Shown one piece after another: positions 52,900 through 63,088 of a stretch of 64,000 bases of DNA. The stretch is taken from assembly GCF_004331695.1 (NCBI RefSeq), contig NZ_SJSL01000002.1:620001-684000 (forward strand), given 5' to 3'. Every line of letters starts with the position of its first letter. Within the stretch, counting starts at the first letter, position 1. The notes under the pieces were generated by a model. The model saw nothing but the letters and a program-made list of their open reading frames with translations, ran no database searches and was not told the origin of the DNA. The stretch comes from Pedobacter psychroterrae. GTDB taxonomy: Bacteria > Bacteroidota > Bacteroidia > Sphingobacteriales > Sphingobacteriaceae. The position numbers and the translations under genes are program-made.

Positions 52900-54411
52900 T
52901 TAATCTTTATTTAATGGCAAAGTAAACCAATGAAATCCGTCTCTTGCTATCAGCGCTTCTGCATTTTCTGGCCCAACTGAACCCGCGGTATAATTAGGGA
53001 AGCTCAGGGATTTTTTTTGTTCCCAGGCATTGATTACCGGCATTAATAGTTCCCATGCAATTTCTACCTGATCGGCACGCATAAACTGAGTCTGATCGCC
53101 TGTCATCACGTCCAGCAGGAGTGTCTCATAGGCTTCCGGTGATTCGGTAGTATAGGTGCCTTTATAATCAAATACCATATCAACAGGATTCAGGATCATG
53201 TCTAGTCCGGGTCTTTTTCCCTGAACTTGTAAACGGATGCTCATTTCAGGTTGTATGCTGATGATCAATCTGTTTTGTTGCCAATTTTCAGCAGCTCCAC
53301 CCGGGAAAACCTGGTGTGGTACATCTTTGAACTGAATAGTGATCAATGAAGAAGATTGTGTAAGGCATTTTCCGGTACGCACATAAAAGGGGATGCCTTT
53401 CCAGCGCCAGTTGTCCACAAAGAACTTAATAGCAGCAAACGTTTCAGTGTTAGAATCATCCGGTACGTCTTTTTCAGACCTGTAGGCGGGTACTTCAGTG
53501 CCTTTGATCCAGCCTTTGCTGTATTGGCCACGAACCGTGTTAAAACGGATATCTTCGGCAGAGAAAGGACGCATTGCTTTCAGTACATCTACTTTTTTAT
53601 CCCTGATTTCATCAGCGTCAAAATTGATTGGGGTTTCCATACCGATAATGCAAAGGAGTTGCAAAAGGTGGTTTTGGATCATATCGCGAAGTGCTCCTGA
53701 CCCGTCATAATAACCACCACGGTCGCCCACGCCCAGCTGCTCAGTAACAGAGATCTGTACGTGGTCTATATAGTTTCTGTTCCAGAGAGGCTCCAAAAAT
53801 GAATTGGCAAAGCGGAAAGCCATGATATTTTGTACGGTTTCCTTACCCAGGTAATGGTCTATTCTGTAGATCTGTTTTTCTTTGAAACGCTCTTTTAAAA
53901 GTTCATTCAGTTCACGGGCGGTGTCAAGATCTTTACCAAAGGGTTTTTCGACTACAATGCGGCAGTTGTCTTCGTTTTCTGCCAGTTTGAATTTAGCAAG
54001 ACGCTTTGCAATAGCCGGGAAAAGATCCGGAGATACAGCCAGGTAATAAACGATCTGGGTTTCCGGGCCGAATTCATCTTTAAACTTTTCAATTACTATC
54101 CGAAGTTCATCAAACGATGCAGAATCCTTAACATCACTGGACTGGTAATAAATGTTCTTTGAAAAACTCTCCCATTTATCTTTATGCACTTTACCAGTAC
54201 GGGAAAAGCTATTTACGCCCTCCATTAACGTGTTTCTGAATTTGTCGTCGTCCAATGGTCTGCGGGCAGTACCAATGATGGCATATTTCTCGGGCATATA
54301 GCCTTCTGAATACAGATTGTAGAGTGCGGGCGCTAGTTTGCGCAGATTTAAATCGCCGGTACCACCAAAAATTACAATTATTGTTGGACTGAGGCTGATG
54401 CTTGTCTTCAT
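52900..54411 (-). CDS. zwf: Glucose-6-phosphate 1-dehydrogenase
   Basis: The 503-residue enzyme shows the NADP fold FGGTGDLNLRKLAPALYNLY, the substrate motif RIDHYLGKETVQNIMAFRFAN split here as RIDHYLGK plus the following helix, and VEKPFGKD. It oxidises glucose 6-phosphate and yields NADPH, the entry step of the oxidative pentose-phosphate branch. It lies 3 bp after gnd and 4 bp before pgl. Confidence 0.95.
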   Translation of the reverse strand: MKTSISLSPTIIVIFGGTGDLNLRKLAPALYNLYSEGYMPEKYAIIGTARRPLDDDKFRNTLMEGVNSFSRTGKVHKDKWESFSKNIYYQSSDVKDSASFDELRIVIEKFKDEFGPETQIVYYLAVSPDLFPAIAKRLAKFKLAENEDNCRIVVEKPFGKDLDTARELNELLKERFKEKQIYRIDHYLGKETVQNIMAFRFANSFLEPLWNRNYIDHVQISVTEQLGVGDRGGYYDGSGALRDMIQNHLLQLLCIIGMETPINFDADEIRDKKVDVLKAMRPFSAEDIRFNTVRGQYSKGWIKGTEVPAYRSEKDVPDDSNTETFAAIKFFVDNWRWKGIPFYVRTGKCLTQSSSLITIQFKDVPHQVFPGGAAENWQQNRLIISIQPEMSIRLQVQGKRPGLDMILNPVDMVFDYKGTYTTESPEAYETLLLDVMTGDQTQFMRADQVEIAWELLMPVINAWEQKKSLSFPNYTAGSVGPENAEALIARDGFHWFTLPLNKD

Positions 54412-54414
54412 TAT

Positions 54415-55827
54415 TTACAAATTATTAGAATTCCAGTCTGCATGAAAAATTCCTTCTTCATCTATGCGTTCAAATGTATGAGCGCCAAAGAAATCTCTTT
54501 GTGCCTGGGTTAAGTTTAAAGGTGATTTATCGGTTCTGAGTGAATCAAAATAGGTTAAGGCAGAAGCGTAACAAGGGACAGCTATGCCATTTTGAATGGC
54601 GCTGATCACAATGGCTCTGGTAGCTGGTATAATCTCTTCCAGCTGCTGTTGAATGCCCGAATCTGAATATAAATGCGGTAGTCCGGCTTGTTTTGAATAA
54701 GCCTGGTAAATATCTTCCAGCAGTTCTGCACGGATAATGCATCCTCCACGCCAGATCTGTGATATTTCCTTTAGGTTCAGTTCGTATTTGAACTCTTTTG
54801 ATGCCTGTTCCAAAAGGTGCAGCCCCTGGGCGTAGGAAGTGATCATGGCAAAATATAAAGCCTGTTCCAGCTGAACTTCAAAGGTTTTTTTGTCTGTAAT
54901 TTCTATGCGCTTATGAGGAAGTGCGTTTGACAAAGCAACACGTAAAGCCTTAAATTTAGAAAGATCACGAGAACTTACTGACTCATTAATAGTTGGAATC
55001 GGTAATTGAAGGTCCATTGATACCTGGGAGGTCCATTTACCGGTTCCTTTAGATTTGGCTTCATCTTTTATAAGGTCTAAGAGATAGCCTCCGGTTTTTT
55101 CGTCTTTGACTTTGAAAATATCACGTGTTACTTCCAGTAGGAATGATTTTAGTCTGCCGTTGTTCCATTTTTCAAATAAGCCATAAATCTGATCGTTGTT
55201 ATAACCAGCACCGTTCTTTAAAAGGTCATAGGTTTCGGCCAGGATCTGCATCATCGAATATTCGATGCCGTTATGCACCATTTTTACAAAGTGACCCGCG
55301 GCACCCGGACCGATATATGCTACACAGGGATCGCCGTTTACTTTGGCTGATACCGCCTCAAGAATAGGTTTTACTGCATTGTAGGCGGTTTTATCCCCTC
55401 CTGGCATCATGCTTGGTCCAAAACGTGCGCCCTCTTCTCCGCCGGAGATACCCATACCAAAAAAATGGATGCCTTCTTCTGATAGTTCTGTGGCCCGGCG
55501 GCTGGTATCTGTGAAATGTGAATTTCCACTGTCAATGATCATGTCACCTTTGTCCAGCAAAGGAACAAGTTCCTTTATTACACTGTCTACAATCTGACCG
55601 GCGGGTACCAATAGCATTACCCGTCTTGGCAATTCTAAACTCCGTATAAAATCTTCTAAAGAAGCGAAGCCTTTTAAATTATGGGCTTTGCCATCTTCCT
55701 CAAGCTTTTGCAGCATTTTAGGATCTTTGTCATATCCGGTTACCTTAAAGTCATTGTCGGCCATGTTGAGCAATAAATTACGGCCCATGGTTCCAAGGCC
55801 TATCATTCCTAAAGTAAATTTATTCAT
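54415..55827 (-). CDS. gnd: 6-phosphogluconate dehydrogenase, decarboxylating
   Basis: The 470-residue enzyme has the cofactor loop GLGTMGRNLLLNMAD, the substrate motif GISGGEEGARFGPSMMPGG and catalytic Lys/Asn in VKMVHNGIEYSMMQ, and the IWRGGCIIRAELL block. It converts 6-phosphogluconate to ribulose 5-phosphate with NADPH. Length is normal. It lies 2 bp after the kinase gene and 3 bp before zwf. Confidence 0.95.
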   Translation of the reverse strand: MNKFTLGMIGLGTMGRNLLLNMADNDFKVTGYDKDPKMLQKLEEDGKAHNLKGFASLEDFIRSLELPRRVMLLVPAGQIVDSVIKELVPLLDKGDMIIDSGNSHFTDTSRRATELSEEGIHFFGMGISGGEEGARFGPSMMPGGDKTAYNAVKPILEAVSAKVNGDPCVAYIGPGAAGHFVKMVHNGIEYSMMQILAETYDLLKNGAGYNNDQIYGLFEKWNNGRLKSFLLEVTRDIFKVKDEKTGGYLLDLIKDEAKSKGTGKWTSQVSMDLQLPIPTINESVSSRDLSKFKALRVALSNALPHKRIEITDKKTFEVQLEQALYFAMITSYAQGLHLLEQASKEFKYELNLKEISQIWRGGCIIRAELLEDIYQAYSKQAGLPHLYSDSGIQQQLEEIIPATRAIVISAIQNGIAVPCYASALTYFDSLRTDKSPLNLTQAQRDFFGAHTFERIDEEGIFHADWNSNNL

Positions 55828-55829
55828 TG

Positions 55830-56597
55830 TTATTTTTTGTTGTTAGGATGGTTGGTGTATACATGATATTTTTCTGCAACTTCCCACAGCTTGGCACCGC
55901 CTTTTATACCATCTTTATTAGTTACAAGTTTAATATTATGGTCAAGTTCAAAATTGATGTGCTTGGAATTTCCACCACCTATATATAAGGTATCATAATT
56001 GAAAACTGTTTTGTAAATCTCGATGATCCGCTGTAAGCGTTCGTTCCATTTTTTTTCTCCTAGTTTTTCAAATGCTTTTGTTCCGATATAATCGTCGTAA
56101 TCCTTATTTTTAGTAATAGGGAGATGGGCCAGTTCGAGGTGGGGAAGGAGTTCCCCGTCAAACACAAGGGCGGTACCGAAACCGGTACCTACTGTAAAGA
56201 CAATCTCAAATCCTTTTCCGCTTACGATTCCAAGAGCCTGCTGGTCTGCATCATTGATCAAACGAACAGGTTTGTTAAAAAGATTACTTACCTGCTGCGC
56301 CAGGTCAACATTGGCCCATTTGTTTTTAGCCAGGTTGGGTGCAGTTTCTACTTTCCCGAATTTCACGTAGCCTGGAAAGCCAATTGATATCCTTTCAAAA
56401 CTGTCTTCTAATGCAGAAGCCAACTCTTTAATACATTTGAGTACTGCTTGTGGAGTAGACTCTTCCGGGGTTGGGAGTTTTTTAAATTCAGATAGCAATT
56501 CGCCTTCCTGACTTAAAATGCAGGCTTTAATACTTGTGCCGCCAACATCTATAGATAATATATTGTTATTGCGCTCATTTTTGTTTTTAACTGACAT
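55830..56597 (-). CDS. ROK-family kinase, polyphosphate-glucokinase-like
   Basis: The 255-residue protein has the ROK ATPase-fold motifs ILSIDVGGTSIKACIL (phosphate-1), SIGFPGYVKFG, INDADQQALG with the catalytic Asp, and VFTVGTGFGTALVFDG (phosphate-2). ELAHLPIT replaces the zinc-binding ROK segment and resembles polyphosphate/ATP glucokinases (PpgK). It would phosphorylate glucose and feed Zwf. It is the first gene of the operon, and the divergent SusC gene starts 655 bp away. The phosphodonor cannot be decided from sequence. Confidence 0.8.
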   Translation of the reverse strand: MSVKNKNERNNNILSIDVGGTSIKACILSQEGELLSEFKKLPTPEESTPQAVLKCIKELASALEDSFERISIGFPGYVKFGKVETAPNLAKNKWANVDLAQQVSNLFNKPVRLINDADQQALGIVSGKGFEIVFTVGTGFGTALVFDGELLPHLELAHLPITKNKDYDDYIGTKAFEKLGEKKWNERLQRIIEIYKTVFNYDTLYIGGGNSKHINFELDHNIKLVTNKDGIKGGAKLWEVAEKYHVYTNHPNNKK

Positions 56598-56751
56598 ATC
56601 TTTTTATGGGATAAAGACCTTATTATTTAACATCCGTCAAAATAACAAATTTTCATTCATTAAACCCGACATGTTTTTACAATAATTACTGCTAATTGAT
56701 AATGTTTTAGCGGTATAAAAATACTAATAAGCGTATTATAAATCTGTTAAG

Positions 56752-56794
56752 AATACTATAACGTTGTAGATAGCAATACTATAACGTTGTAGAT
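56752..56794. promoter_or_regulatory. Two tandem 20-bp repeats with palindromic core
   Basis: The 20-base sequence AATACTATAACGTTGTAGAT occurs exactly at 56752-56771 and 56775-56794, a 23-bp period, close to two DNA turns. Its core CTATAACGTTGTAG is a 14-bp near-palindrome with one mismatched pair. Two dimers could bind side by side on one face of the helix. It lies 155 bp upstream of the kinase start. Confidence 0.7.
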
Positions 56795-56903
56795 GGAATT
56801 TATATCCGCTTAAATGCTTATTTTTCAACGAATTATGACAAGTGATACTTTTAAAAAAAAAATTAAACAAAAATTTGGATTGTGGTTTTTCTTTCGTATT
56901 ATT

Positions 56904-56947
56904 GTTATAGATAATCGATTTAGCAACTATAGGTCGTTATAGATAAC
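56904..56947. promoter_or_regulatory. Pair of GTTATAGATAAY palindromes
   Basis: GTTATAGATAAT at 56904-56915 and GTTATAGATAAC at 56936-56947 each have GTTAT/ATAA(C) arms around AG. Between them CTATA (56927-56931) and TATAG (56938-56942) give another inverted repeat. The sites share TAGAT with the tandem repeats upstream and may bind a related protein. Confidence 0.5.
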
Positions 56948-57252
56948 CAAATGCATACTTAATAAGCCAAACTATGAACCAAACTTTTACAAAAAATCTT
57001 GGGAGCGAACTTTCCACTCCTTATCCCGATTATTTTCCTAGAAATTGCTTGCTTTTGTCCAGGGACAAATCAACTCTTTGCTTACGAATTAACTACAAAG
57101 TATCGTAGCTAAAACGTTTTAAATTTAATTTAAATTAGATACGATTTACGCAACCTGTGTCGGATACAGGAGGGGTAAATTTTAGTATGTTTTTAAATAT
57201 ATCTACAATCAATTAATAGGATTTTCCATCAGTTAATACTTAATTATCTGTT

Positions 57253-60200
57253 ATGCGCATTATTGCAACTATAACTTTCCTGGGATTGTTGTGTTCTACA
57301 ACAGTTTCTTTTGGCAATACCGCCCGGTCTGCCTGTATTTCGAATAAGTTCCTTTTAACGGGAACATTTCAACAGACAGATACTGCTTCTAATGACACTA
57401 CTGCTATTGATAGTGCTAATTTGGGTAAGCTTGACGCGCTTAAGACTCAAAATGCTGTATTTAAAAAGCTTCAGTCTAAAAGCAACAACATCGATCCTAA
57501 AAAACTGGCTTTGTTCCCTGCGGTTTCGTTACAACAATTTTTGAAATCAGACGCTGCTGGTGTATATGTACAGGAGCAATCAGGTGAGCCGGGATCAGTT
57601 CAGAGCTATTTTATTCACGGAACTTCACAGCCATTAATTTCGGCACGTGAGCAGTTCCAAACACAACCATTGGTTATACTTGATGGTGTACCGCTAACTG
57701 GAGACCATCCTTTTGCTTTGGATATCCAGCAATTTAAATTTGAGCGGATCGGACCTGCTACAAATCCTCTTTCAATGATCAATATGGATAATATATTATC
57801 TGTTGAGGTGTTGAAGGATTTGGCAGCAACAGCTATTTATGGTCCGAAAGCCGTAAATGGCGCTATTGTATTGACTTCTAAGCAAGCCGGTGTAAAAAGA
57901 GAAATCTTTTTTGATTCTTATGTAGGTATGGCTCAGAAAAATTCGGTTACGACCATCAACGGTAAATTCGAAAATGATTTCAGAAGACAGTTTTACGATA
58001 AATATACCGCTAATGGTAAATATTCTGAAAACGACGTTTATCCATTGTACTTAAGTGATTCATTGAACAATGCCTATTATGGACCGTCCAACTGGAATGA
58101 TGAATATTATAGAAACGGACTCGATTATTCTGTAAATGCTGGTATATCAGGTGGAACTAATCGTGCCAACTTCCGCTTTTCATTAGGAAGTCTTCGTAAC
58201 GAGGGTATTGCTGATGATACAGGCTTAGATCGCTACTCAACGCGTTTTACGATTAATATGAAGCCGCTAACGTGGTTAACATTTACTGCAACTGTTAATG
58301 CTAACCGCCTTGACCGTCAGCGTAATAGAAATGTCAGAGATAGGTTGGCTCAGGTTAATTACATTCCGGATTTGAGTTCTCCGATCGCTCCAAGTAAAGA
58401 GAAATACGGACAATATTTAGCCGAATTTGATAAAGGGTTTGATGATAACAGAAGCAATCTTGTACAAGGATTGGCGAATGTTGGTGTCGACCTTGGAAAG
58501 TTTAAGTTTAACTCTTCGTTTGGAGTAGATTATAATGAGGGTTACCGTGATATCTTCTTCGCAAGAACGCTGCTTCAAACTACAAATTATGCTTCTAATT
58601 ATTATGGATACAATCAAAGATCATTCTTTGATAATGTTGCTACCTACGATCTGGAAGTAAATGAAGATAGCCGGTTCAACTTTACGCTGGGATCGTCTTT
58701 CCAGTATGATGCATATAAATATAACTATGCATATGCTTATAAGGGAAGTAATGATTTTATCAAACTGAACTTGTTGCGTTCAGATCCTGGGAATCAGGCC
58801 ACCTATTTAGAGCCTTTTGTATTTAACAGGTTCCTTGTTTACAAATTCTTAGATAAAACAAGAAACAATCTGATCTCTTTCAATGCTAAAGTTGATTACG
58901 ATTTCAAAGATAAATATACTATATCAGCCCACTTACGTGCTGATGGTGCTTCTAGTCAGCAACCAACCAGTCGTTGGTTTTATTCACCGATATTATCAGC
59001 AGGATGGAATCTGAAGAAAGAATTCTTTACTGAAAGTGCTACGATATCTGATTTAAACCTACGTGCAAGCGCAGGAAGAATGGGCAGACATGAGCATTTT
59101 GACAATTATGCCCAAGGCCCGCAGTATACGGCCTTTATCGGATTTACAGGTAACTTGATTGCACCTGGATACAATGGTTTTGCGACACTTACACGTCCTT
59201 ATTCAAGTGGTTCAATCGGTTATAACCTGGAGTGGGCATATTCAGATCAGTTAAATCTTGGTCTTGATGGTGCATTTTTCAACAACCGCGTACGTGGTTC
59301 CGTAGATGTATATTATAAAGGTGACAAAAATCAATTACTAGGTATTCCATCGGGTTCTGAGTATGGTTACAGCAACATTATCCAAAACGGAATGGACATC
59401 GTAAATACTGGTGTTGACCTTGTATTAAGTGCTGACATCTTACAGTCAACTTCAAGCGTTAGATGGACTTCTACCATTAACGCTAACTTTAATAGAAACG
59501 AGCTGACAGCTTTGCCAGGTGGATTATCTGAAATTGCAATTGGTGACAGACTGTTAAAGGTTGGCAGTTCAGTTGACAGTTATTTCTTATTATCGAATAA
59601 CGGTATCTATAATAGTGATGCGGAAGTTCCAACTGTTGGCGGCAAGAAACTGAGCTACAATGGAATTGACTTAAAAGGTGGTGATCCGAAATGGGCTGAC
59701 ATCAATGGTGACAATATAATAGACAACAAAGACAAAACATTGCAAGGACATAGCATGCCAATCGTAGCCGGCGGTTTTAACAATGATTTCGGAATTGGAA
59801 ACTGGAATATCGGTGTTAATTTCTATTACAACCTTGGTCGTGATTTGATGAACCAGGAAATGGCAAACAGGTTTGACTTTATCAACCGTGAGGGTCTTAA
59901 TGATATGAGTTCTGTGAGAGAGATCACTTTCTGGGAAAAGAGAGGAGATTATTCAAAGTATCCTTTATATAACCCATGGAGCTCGGTAGCGCCTTACCAG
60001 GTTAATCAGGATATTTTCCTTGAAGACGCTTCTTTCTTAAAATTGCGTACACTTTCATTGGGATATGATTTTACAAAATCTATTAAAAAGACGGTAAAAA
60101 ATATGGAGCGTTTCTACGTATATACTAGTGTAAACAATGTTTTTACATTGACTAAATATACTGGTCAGGATCCGGAGTTGGTAAACTATACTGGTTATGA

Positions 60201-60261
60201 TACTGGTTACGGAATACCAATGCCAAGAACCTACATATTAGGTGTTAAAATGGAATTTTAA
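57253..60261 (+). CDS. SusC/RagA TonB-linked outer-membrane protein without STN or CTD-like domain
   Basis: The 1002-residue protein has a signal peptide (cleavage near SFGNTARS, about residue 22), an unusual 70-residue linker rich in Asp/Thr/Lys, then a plug domain (LVILDGVPLTGDHPF, SVEVLKDLAATAIYGPKAVN) and a barrel ending YILGVKMEF. The N-terminal carboxypeptidase-like domain found in most SusC proteins is missing, and there is no STN domain, so no FecI/FecR signalling is expected. It pairs with the SusD gene 47 bp downstream. Confidence 0.92.
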   Translation: MRIIATITFLGLLCSTTVSFGNTARSACISNKFLLTGTFQQTDTASNDTTAIDSANLGKLDALKTQNAVFKKLQSKSNNIDPKKLALFPAVSLQQFLKSDAAGVYVQEQSGEPGSVQSYFIHGTSQPLISAREQFQTQPLVILDGVPLTGDHPFALDIQQFKFERIGPATNPLSMINMDNILSVEVLKDLAATAIYGPKAVNGAIVLTSKQAGVKREIFFDSYVGMAQKNSVTTINGKFENDFRRQFYDKYTANGKYSENDVYPLYLSDSLNNAYYGPSNWNDEYYRNGLDYSVNAGISGGTNRANFRFSLGSLRNEGIADDTGLDRYSTRFTINMKPLTWLTFTATVNANRLDRQRNRNVRDRLAQVNYIPDLSSPIAPSKEKYGQYLAEFDKGFDDNRSNLVQGLANVGVDLGKFKFNSSFGVDYNEGYRDIFFARTLLQTTNYASNYYGYNQRSFFDNVATYDLEVNEDSRFNFTLGSSFQYDAYKYNYAYAYKGSNDFIKLNLLRSDPGNQATYLEPFVFNRFLVYKFLDKTRNNLISFNAKVDYDFKDKYTISAHLRADGASSQQPTSRWFYSPILSAGWNLKKEFFTESATISDLNLRASAGRMGRHEHFDNYAQGPQYTAFIGFTGNLIAPGYNGFATLTRPYSSGSIGYNLEWAYSDQLNLGLDGAFFNNRVRGSVDVYYKGDKNQLLGIPSGSEYGYSNIIQNGMDIVNTGVDLVLSADILQSTSSVRWTSTINANFNRNELTALPGGLSEIAIGDRLLKVGSSVDSYFLLSNNGIYNSDAEVPTVGGKKLSYNGIDLKGGDPKWADINGDNIIDNKDKTLQGHSMPIVAGGFNNDFGIGNWNIGVNFYYNLGRDLMNQEMANRFDFINREGLNDMSSVREITFWEKRGDYSKYPLYNPWSSVAPYQVNQDIFLEDASFLKLRTLSLGYDFTKSIKKTVKNMERFYVYTSVNNVFTLTKYTGQDPELVNYTGYDTGYGIPMPRTYILGVKMEF

Positions 60262-60308
60262 TTCTTTATCACAGGTAATAACATTGAATACGATTTAAAT
60301 TTTAAGAG

Positions 60309-61853
60309 ATGAAAAAAATAGTTTTGATGAGTCTTATCTTTTTTAGCCTTTTGGCAGGAAGCTGTAACAAGGCATTAGAGATAAACTCGACCCGTGTGGT
60401 GAGTGAAGAGAATTTCTGGAATACCCTGGAAGATTCACGGGCTGCGCTGGTAGGTGTATATGGATTAACAAGGTCAGCAATGGCTGATAATAATGGACAT
60501 TGGCTGTATGGTGATGTACGTATGGGTACGTTTGATAGCCCTATCCGTCAGGATTTGAAGGCCATTATCAATAATGACCTGAACGCGCAATACCCTGTTG
60601 TAGAGTCACTTTCTAATTGGAGAAAGTTCTATGCAATAATAAATGCAGCTAACATATTCCTTGAAAGAATTGGTGAGGTAAAAGCAAATGACAAACGCTA
60701 TACTGAAAGCAACATGGTTGTTGATGTAGCACAGATAAGGTTTTTACGTGCATTCGCATATTTCTACATGGTTAGAATATGGGGTGATGTTCCATTTGTT
60801 ACCAGCTCCCGGGATGGAAGTTTTGAAAACAAACCTAAAACAAATGGTAAAGCAATACTTGAATTTGTGCAACAGGAAATGGAGACAGCAATTCAGGACC
60901 TGCCTTATTTATATAGTGCTAACGATATACAGCAACCTGGTCTTTATTATAATGAATCAAGATCAAGGTGGGATGGAACATTAGTAAGAAAATTAAGTGC
61001 ATATGCTGTACTTGCTCATGTTTGTGCCTGGCAAGGAAAATATGGTGATGTATCAGTTTATACCAAGATAGTTTTGGATAATATTTCAAGAGGAAGTATC
61101 AATTATATAACTACTGACTTTTTAACATCCAGAAACGGATTCTTTTTTGACAAAAGAAATGAGCATTTGTTGGCGTTTGCTTTTGTATTCGGACATCAGG
61201 ATGCTACATTCGTAGGGAATCTAGAGTCGTTGACACTGGCACAGCCTATCGTTAATAAGAGTCTTCCGGATATTTTCGTTCCAAAAGATTCAATTCTATC
61301 AATCTTTAAAGAAGTTGGTGATGCGAGGTTTAACATTGATACGGTTGGTGTTACCCACTCTGAGCGTTATTTCACCAATTTCCAGGGCAAATATCCAATT
61401 TTCAGTAAGGTGAAGGTGATGCAGGGTGGATCTTCCGATCCGACATTCAGAATTTATTCGAGCGCTGTTGTATTCACCAGACTGGAAGATATTACATTGT
61501 TAAGAGCTGAAGCTCTTGCAGTTTTGGGAGAGAGAGATGGAGCGATTACTGCACTTAATACAGTCCGCCAACGAAGGTACAATGTAGATAATGTGGGTCA
61601 GGCGACAAATAATAACGCTTTTGTGGCATACAGCGAAGCTAAAAGCGGATTATTAATCGATGCAATTTTCAGGGAACGTCAGAAAGAGTTAATGGGAGAG
61701 GGACACCGTTGGTATGATCAGGTTAGATATCACAAAATTAAGGGTGATGCTAAATGGACTGCAATGATTAATAGTGGAGAGATTTATTGGCCGATTTCCC
61801 GTGAGATTCTTAACCAGAACTCATTGCTTACACAGAATTCTTATTGGAAGTAA
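60309..61853 (+). CDS. SusD/RagB surface lipoprotein
   Basis: The 514-residue product has a lipobox (FFSLLAGSCNKAL, Cys near residue 19) and SusD helices (RFLRAFAYFYMVRIWGDVPF, VRKLSAYAVLAHVCAWQGKY) and the C-terminal FRERQKELMGEGHRWYDQVR. It forms the surface lid of the adjacent SusC barrel. It is followed by two further lipoprotein genes at short distances (15 and 26 bp), which points to one polysaccharide- or glycoprotein-utilization operon. Confidence 0.92.
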   Translation: MKKIVLMSLIFFSLLAGSCNKALEINSTRVVSEENFWNTLEDSRAALVGVYGLTRSAMADNNGHWLYGDVRMGTFDSPIRQDLKAIINNDLNAQYPVVESLSNWRKFYAIINAANIFLERIGEVKANDKRYTESNMVVDVAQIRFLRAFAYFYMVRIWGDVPFVTSSRDGSFENKPKTNGKAILEFVQQEMETAIQDLPYLYSANDIQQPGLYYNESRSRWDGTLVRKLSAYAVLAHVCAWQGKYGDVSVYTKIVLDNISRGSINYITTDFLTSRNGFFFDKRNEHLLAFAFVFGHQDATFVGNLESLTLAQPIVNKSLPDIFVPKDSILSIFKEVGDARFNIDTVGVTHSERYFTNFQGKYPIFSKVKVMQGGSSDPTFRIYSSAVVFTRLEDITLLRAEALAVLGERDGAITALNTVRQRRYNVDNVGQATNNNAFVAYSEAKSGLLIDAIFRERQKELMGEGHRWYDQVRYHKIKGDAKWTAMINSGEIYWPISREILNQNSLLTQNSYWK

Positions 61854-61868
61854 TTAAGTACTATAGAC

Positions 61869-63062
61869 ATGAAAAGATCAAATTTATACAAAGGGTACGT
61901 AGCAGCATTGTTTTGCAGTACGCTAATTTTCTTAATCGGTTGTACGAAAGAGAAGGGATATTACGAAACACCAAATGTAATTGTGGGAACCGATTTGAAT
62001 ACCTATGATTATTTGAAAAGTAAACCAGGTGTTTATGACTCACTATTGTTAGTTATAGATGAATTGGGAATGCAGGACATCTTGAGGGACAGCAATGTTA
62101 CTTTGTTTGCTGTGTCTAATCAGGGTTTTCAAATTGCCTTGAAAAACTTGAATAATACTAGAAAAGCTAAAGGACAACGTTCAATCTTTCTTAAAGAACT
62201 AGCCTCAGGGTTTTCAAGTATTCCAAGTCAGAAAGTTAAAGCTACTGGTGACAGTGCCAATCTGGATACCATGGTCGCCCGTTATATTGTTAGAGGACAG
62301 TTCAAAACAAGTGATTTTGCTGTTGGTGATGGGTTAGGTATCCTTTCAGTGAGAGGTGGTTATCCTATGCACGGCAGGCGTTTGTATGCAGATGCGGAAG
62401 GAATGCAAGGTGGTGGTTCTGAAATCATTGAATTTGCCAACACCAAAAGAAGTGTATTTACACCAAACTGGGCATTGGCAACAACGAGTTCAGTTAACAT
62501 TAAGACCAAAAATGGCGTAGTACATTTATTGGAGCCGGATCATGTGTTTGGTTATGATGAGTTTGCAAGTCGTTTAACTTATATCCCACCTCCACCAAAT
62601 TTGTTCCTGACGCCTGGTAGTACCTGGTTTATGCAGTTCCAGGACCCTAACGCAGTAGATGGAAGTGTGGATCCGGGTGAGAAATTTATTAAAGTACACG
62701 ATGGTAATGTGTTGACTAAGTTCATTGCTGTATTTAATCCGAACAGTAATAGAATTACCATGAACTGGGTGGCGCCTGAACCGGTTATTTCTAATGTTTA
62801 TACCCTTTCTACTGCCAACGATTCAGCCCCGAGGGATCCAAGAAGCTGGTTGGTTGAAGGCTCATTAGATGGTGTAAACTATGTTAGACTGGATAGTCGT
62901 CAGGATGTAGTTTGGGAATCTCGCTTCCAGATGAAAGTATTCGATTTTGATAATACTGTAGCTTACAAATATTACAGGGTGATCATATTGACGAACTGGG
63001 GAGATGGTTCACTAATGCAGTTGTCTGAATGGACGATGAACTACAGAGCACCAGTTAACTAA
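61869..63062 (+). CDS. Fasciclin/discoidin-type surface lipoprotein
   Basis: The 397-residue lipoprotein (lipobox Cys in LIFLIGCTKE) has an N-terminal FAS1-like (fasciclin) domain (LNTYDYLKSKPGVYDSLLLV, NVTLFAVSNQGFQIAL, about 38-232) and a C-terminal beta-sandwich (about 260-397, WLVEGSLDGVNYVRLDSRQD) like F5/8-type discoidin/DUF5000-like glycan-binding modules. It probably extends the substrate-binding surface of the SusCD complex. It follows SusD by 15 bp. Confidence 0.75.
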   Translation: MKRSNLYKGYVAALFCSTLIFLIGCTKEKGYYETPNVIVGTDLNTYDYLKSKPGVYDSLLLVIDELGMQDILRDSNVTLFAVSNQGFQIALKNLNNTRKAKGQRSIFLKELASGFSSIPSQKVKATGDSANLDTMVARYIVRGQFKTSDFAVGDGLGILSVRGGYPMHGRRLYADAEGMQGGGSEIIEFANTKRSVFTPNWALATTSSVNIKTKNGVVHLLEPDHVFGYDEFASRLTYIPPPPNLFLTPGSTWFMQFQDPNAVDGSVDPGEKFIKVHDGNVLTKFIAVFNPNSNRITMNWVAPEPVISNVYTLSTANDSAPRDPRSWLVEGSLDGVNYVRLDSRQDVVWESRFQMKVFDFDNTVAYKYYRVIILTNWGDGSLMQLSEWTMNYRAPVN

Positions 63063-63088
63063 TTACACAGAGATTTAAATTAAAAGAT

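Larger units (their letters stand above)
56598..57252. other. 655-bp divergent regulatory region between ppgK-like operon and SusC
   Basis: No coding frame is convincing. The region is AT-rich and holds two 20-bp tandem repeats (56752-56794), two GTTATAGATAAY palindromes (56904-56947), an inverted repeat AATAC-N8-GTATT near 56721-56737, and a small hairpin CCTGT/ACAGG (57154-57170) in the SusC leader. The layout suggests several regulator sites serving both directions. Confidence 0.6.
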
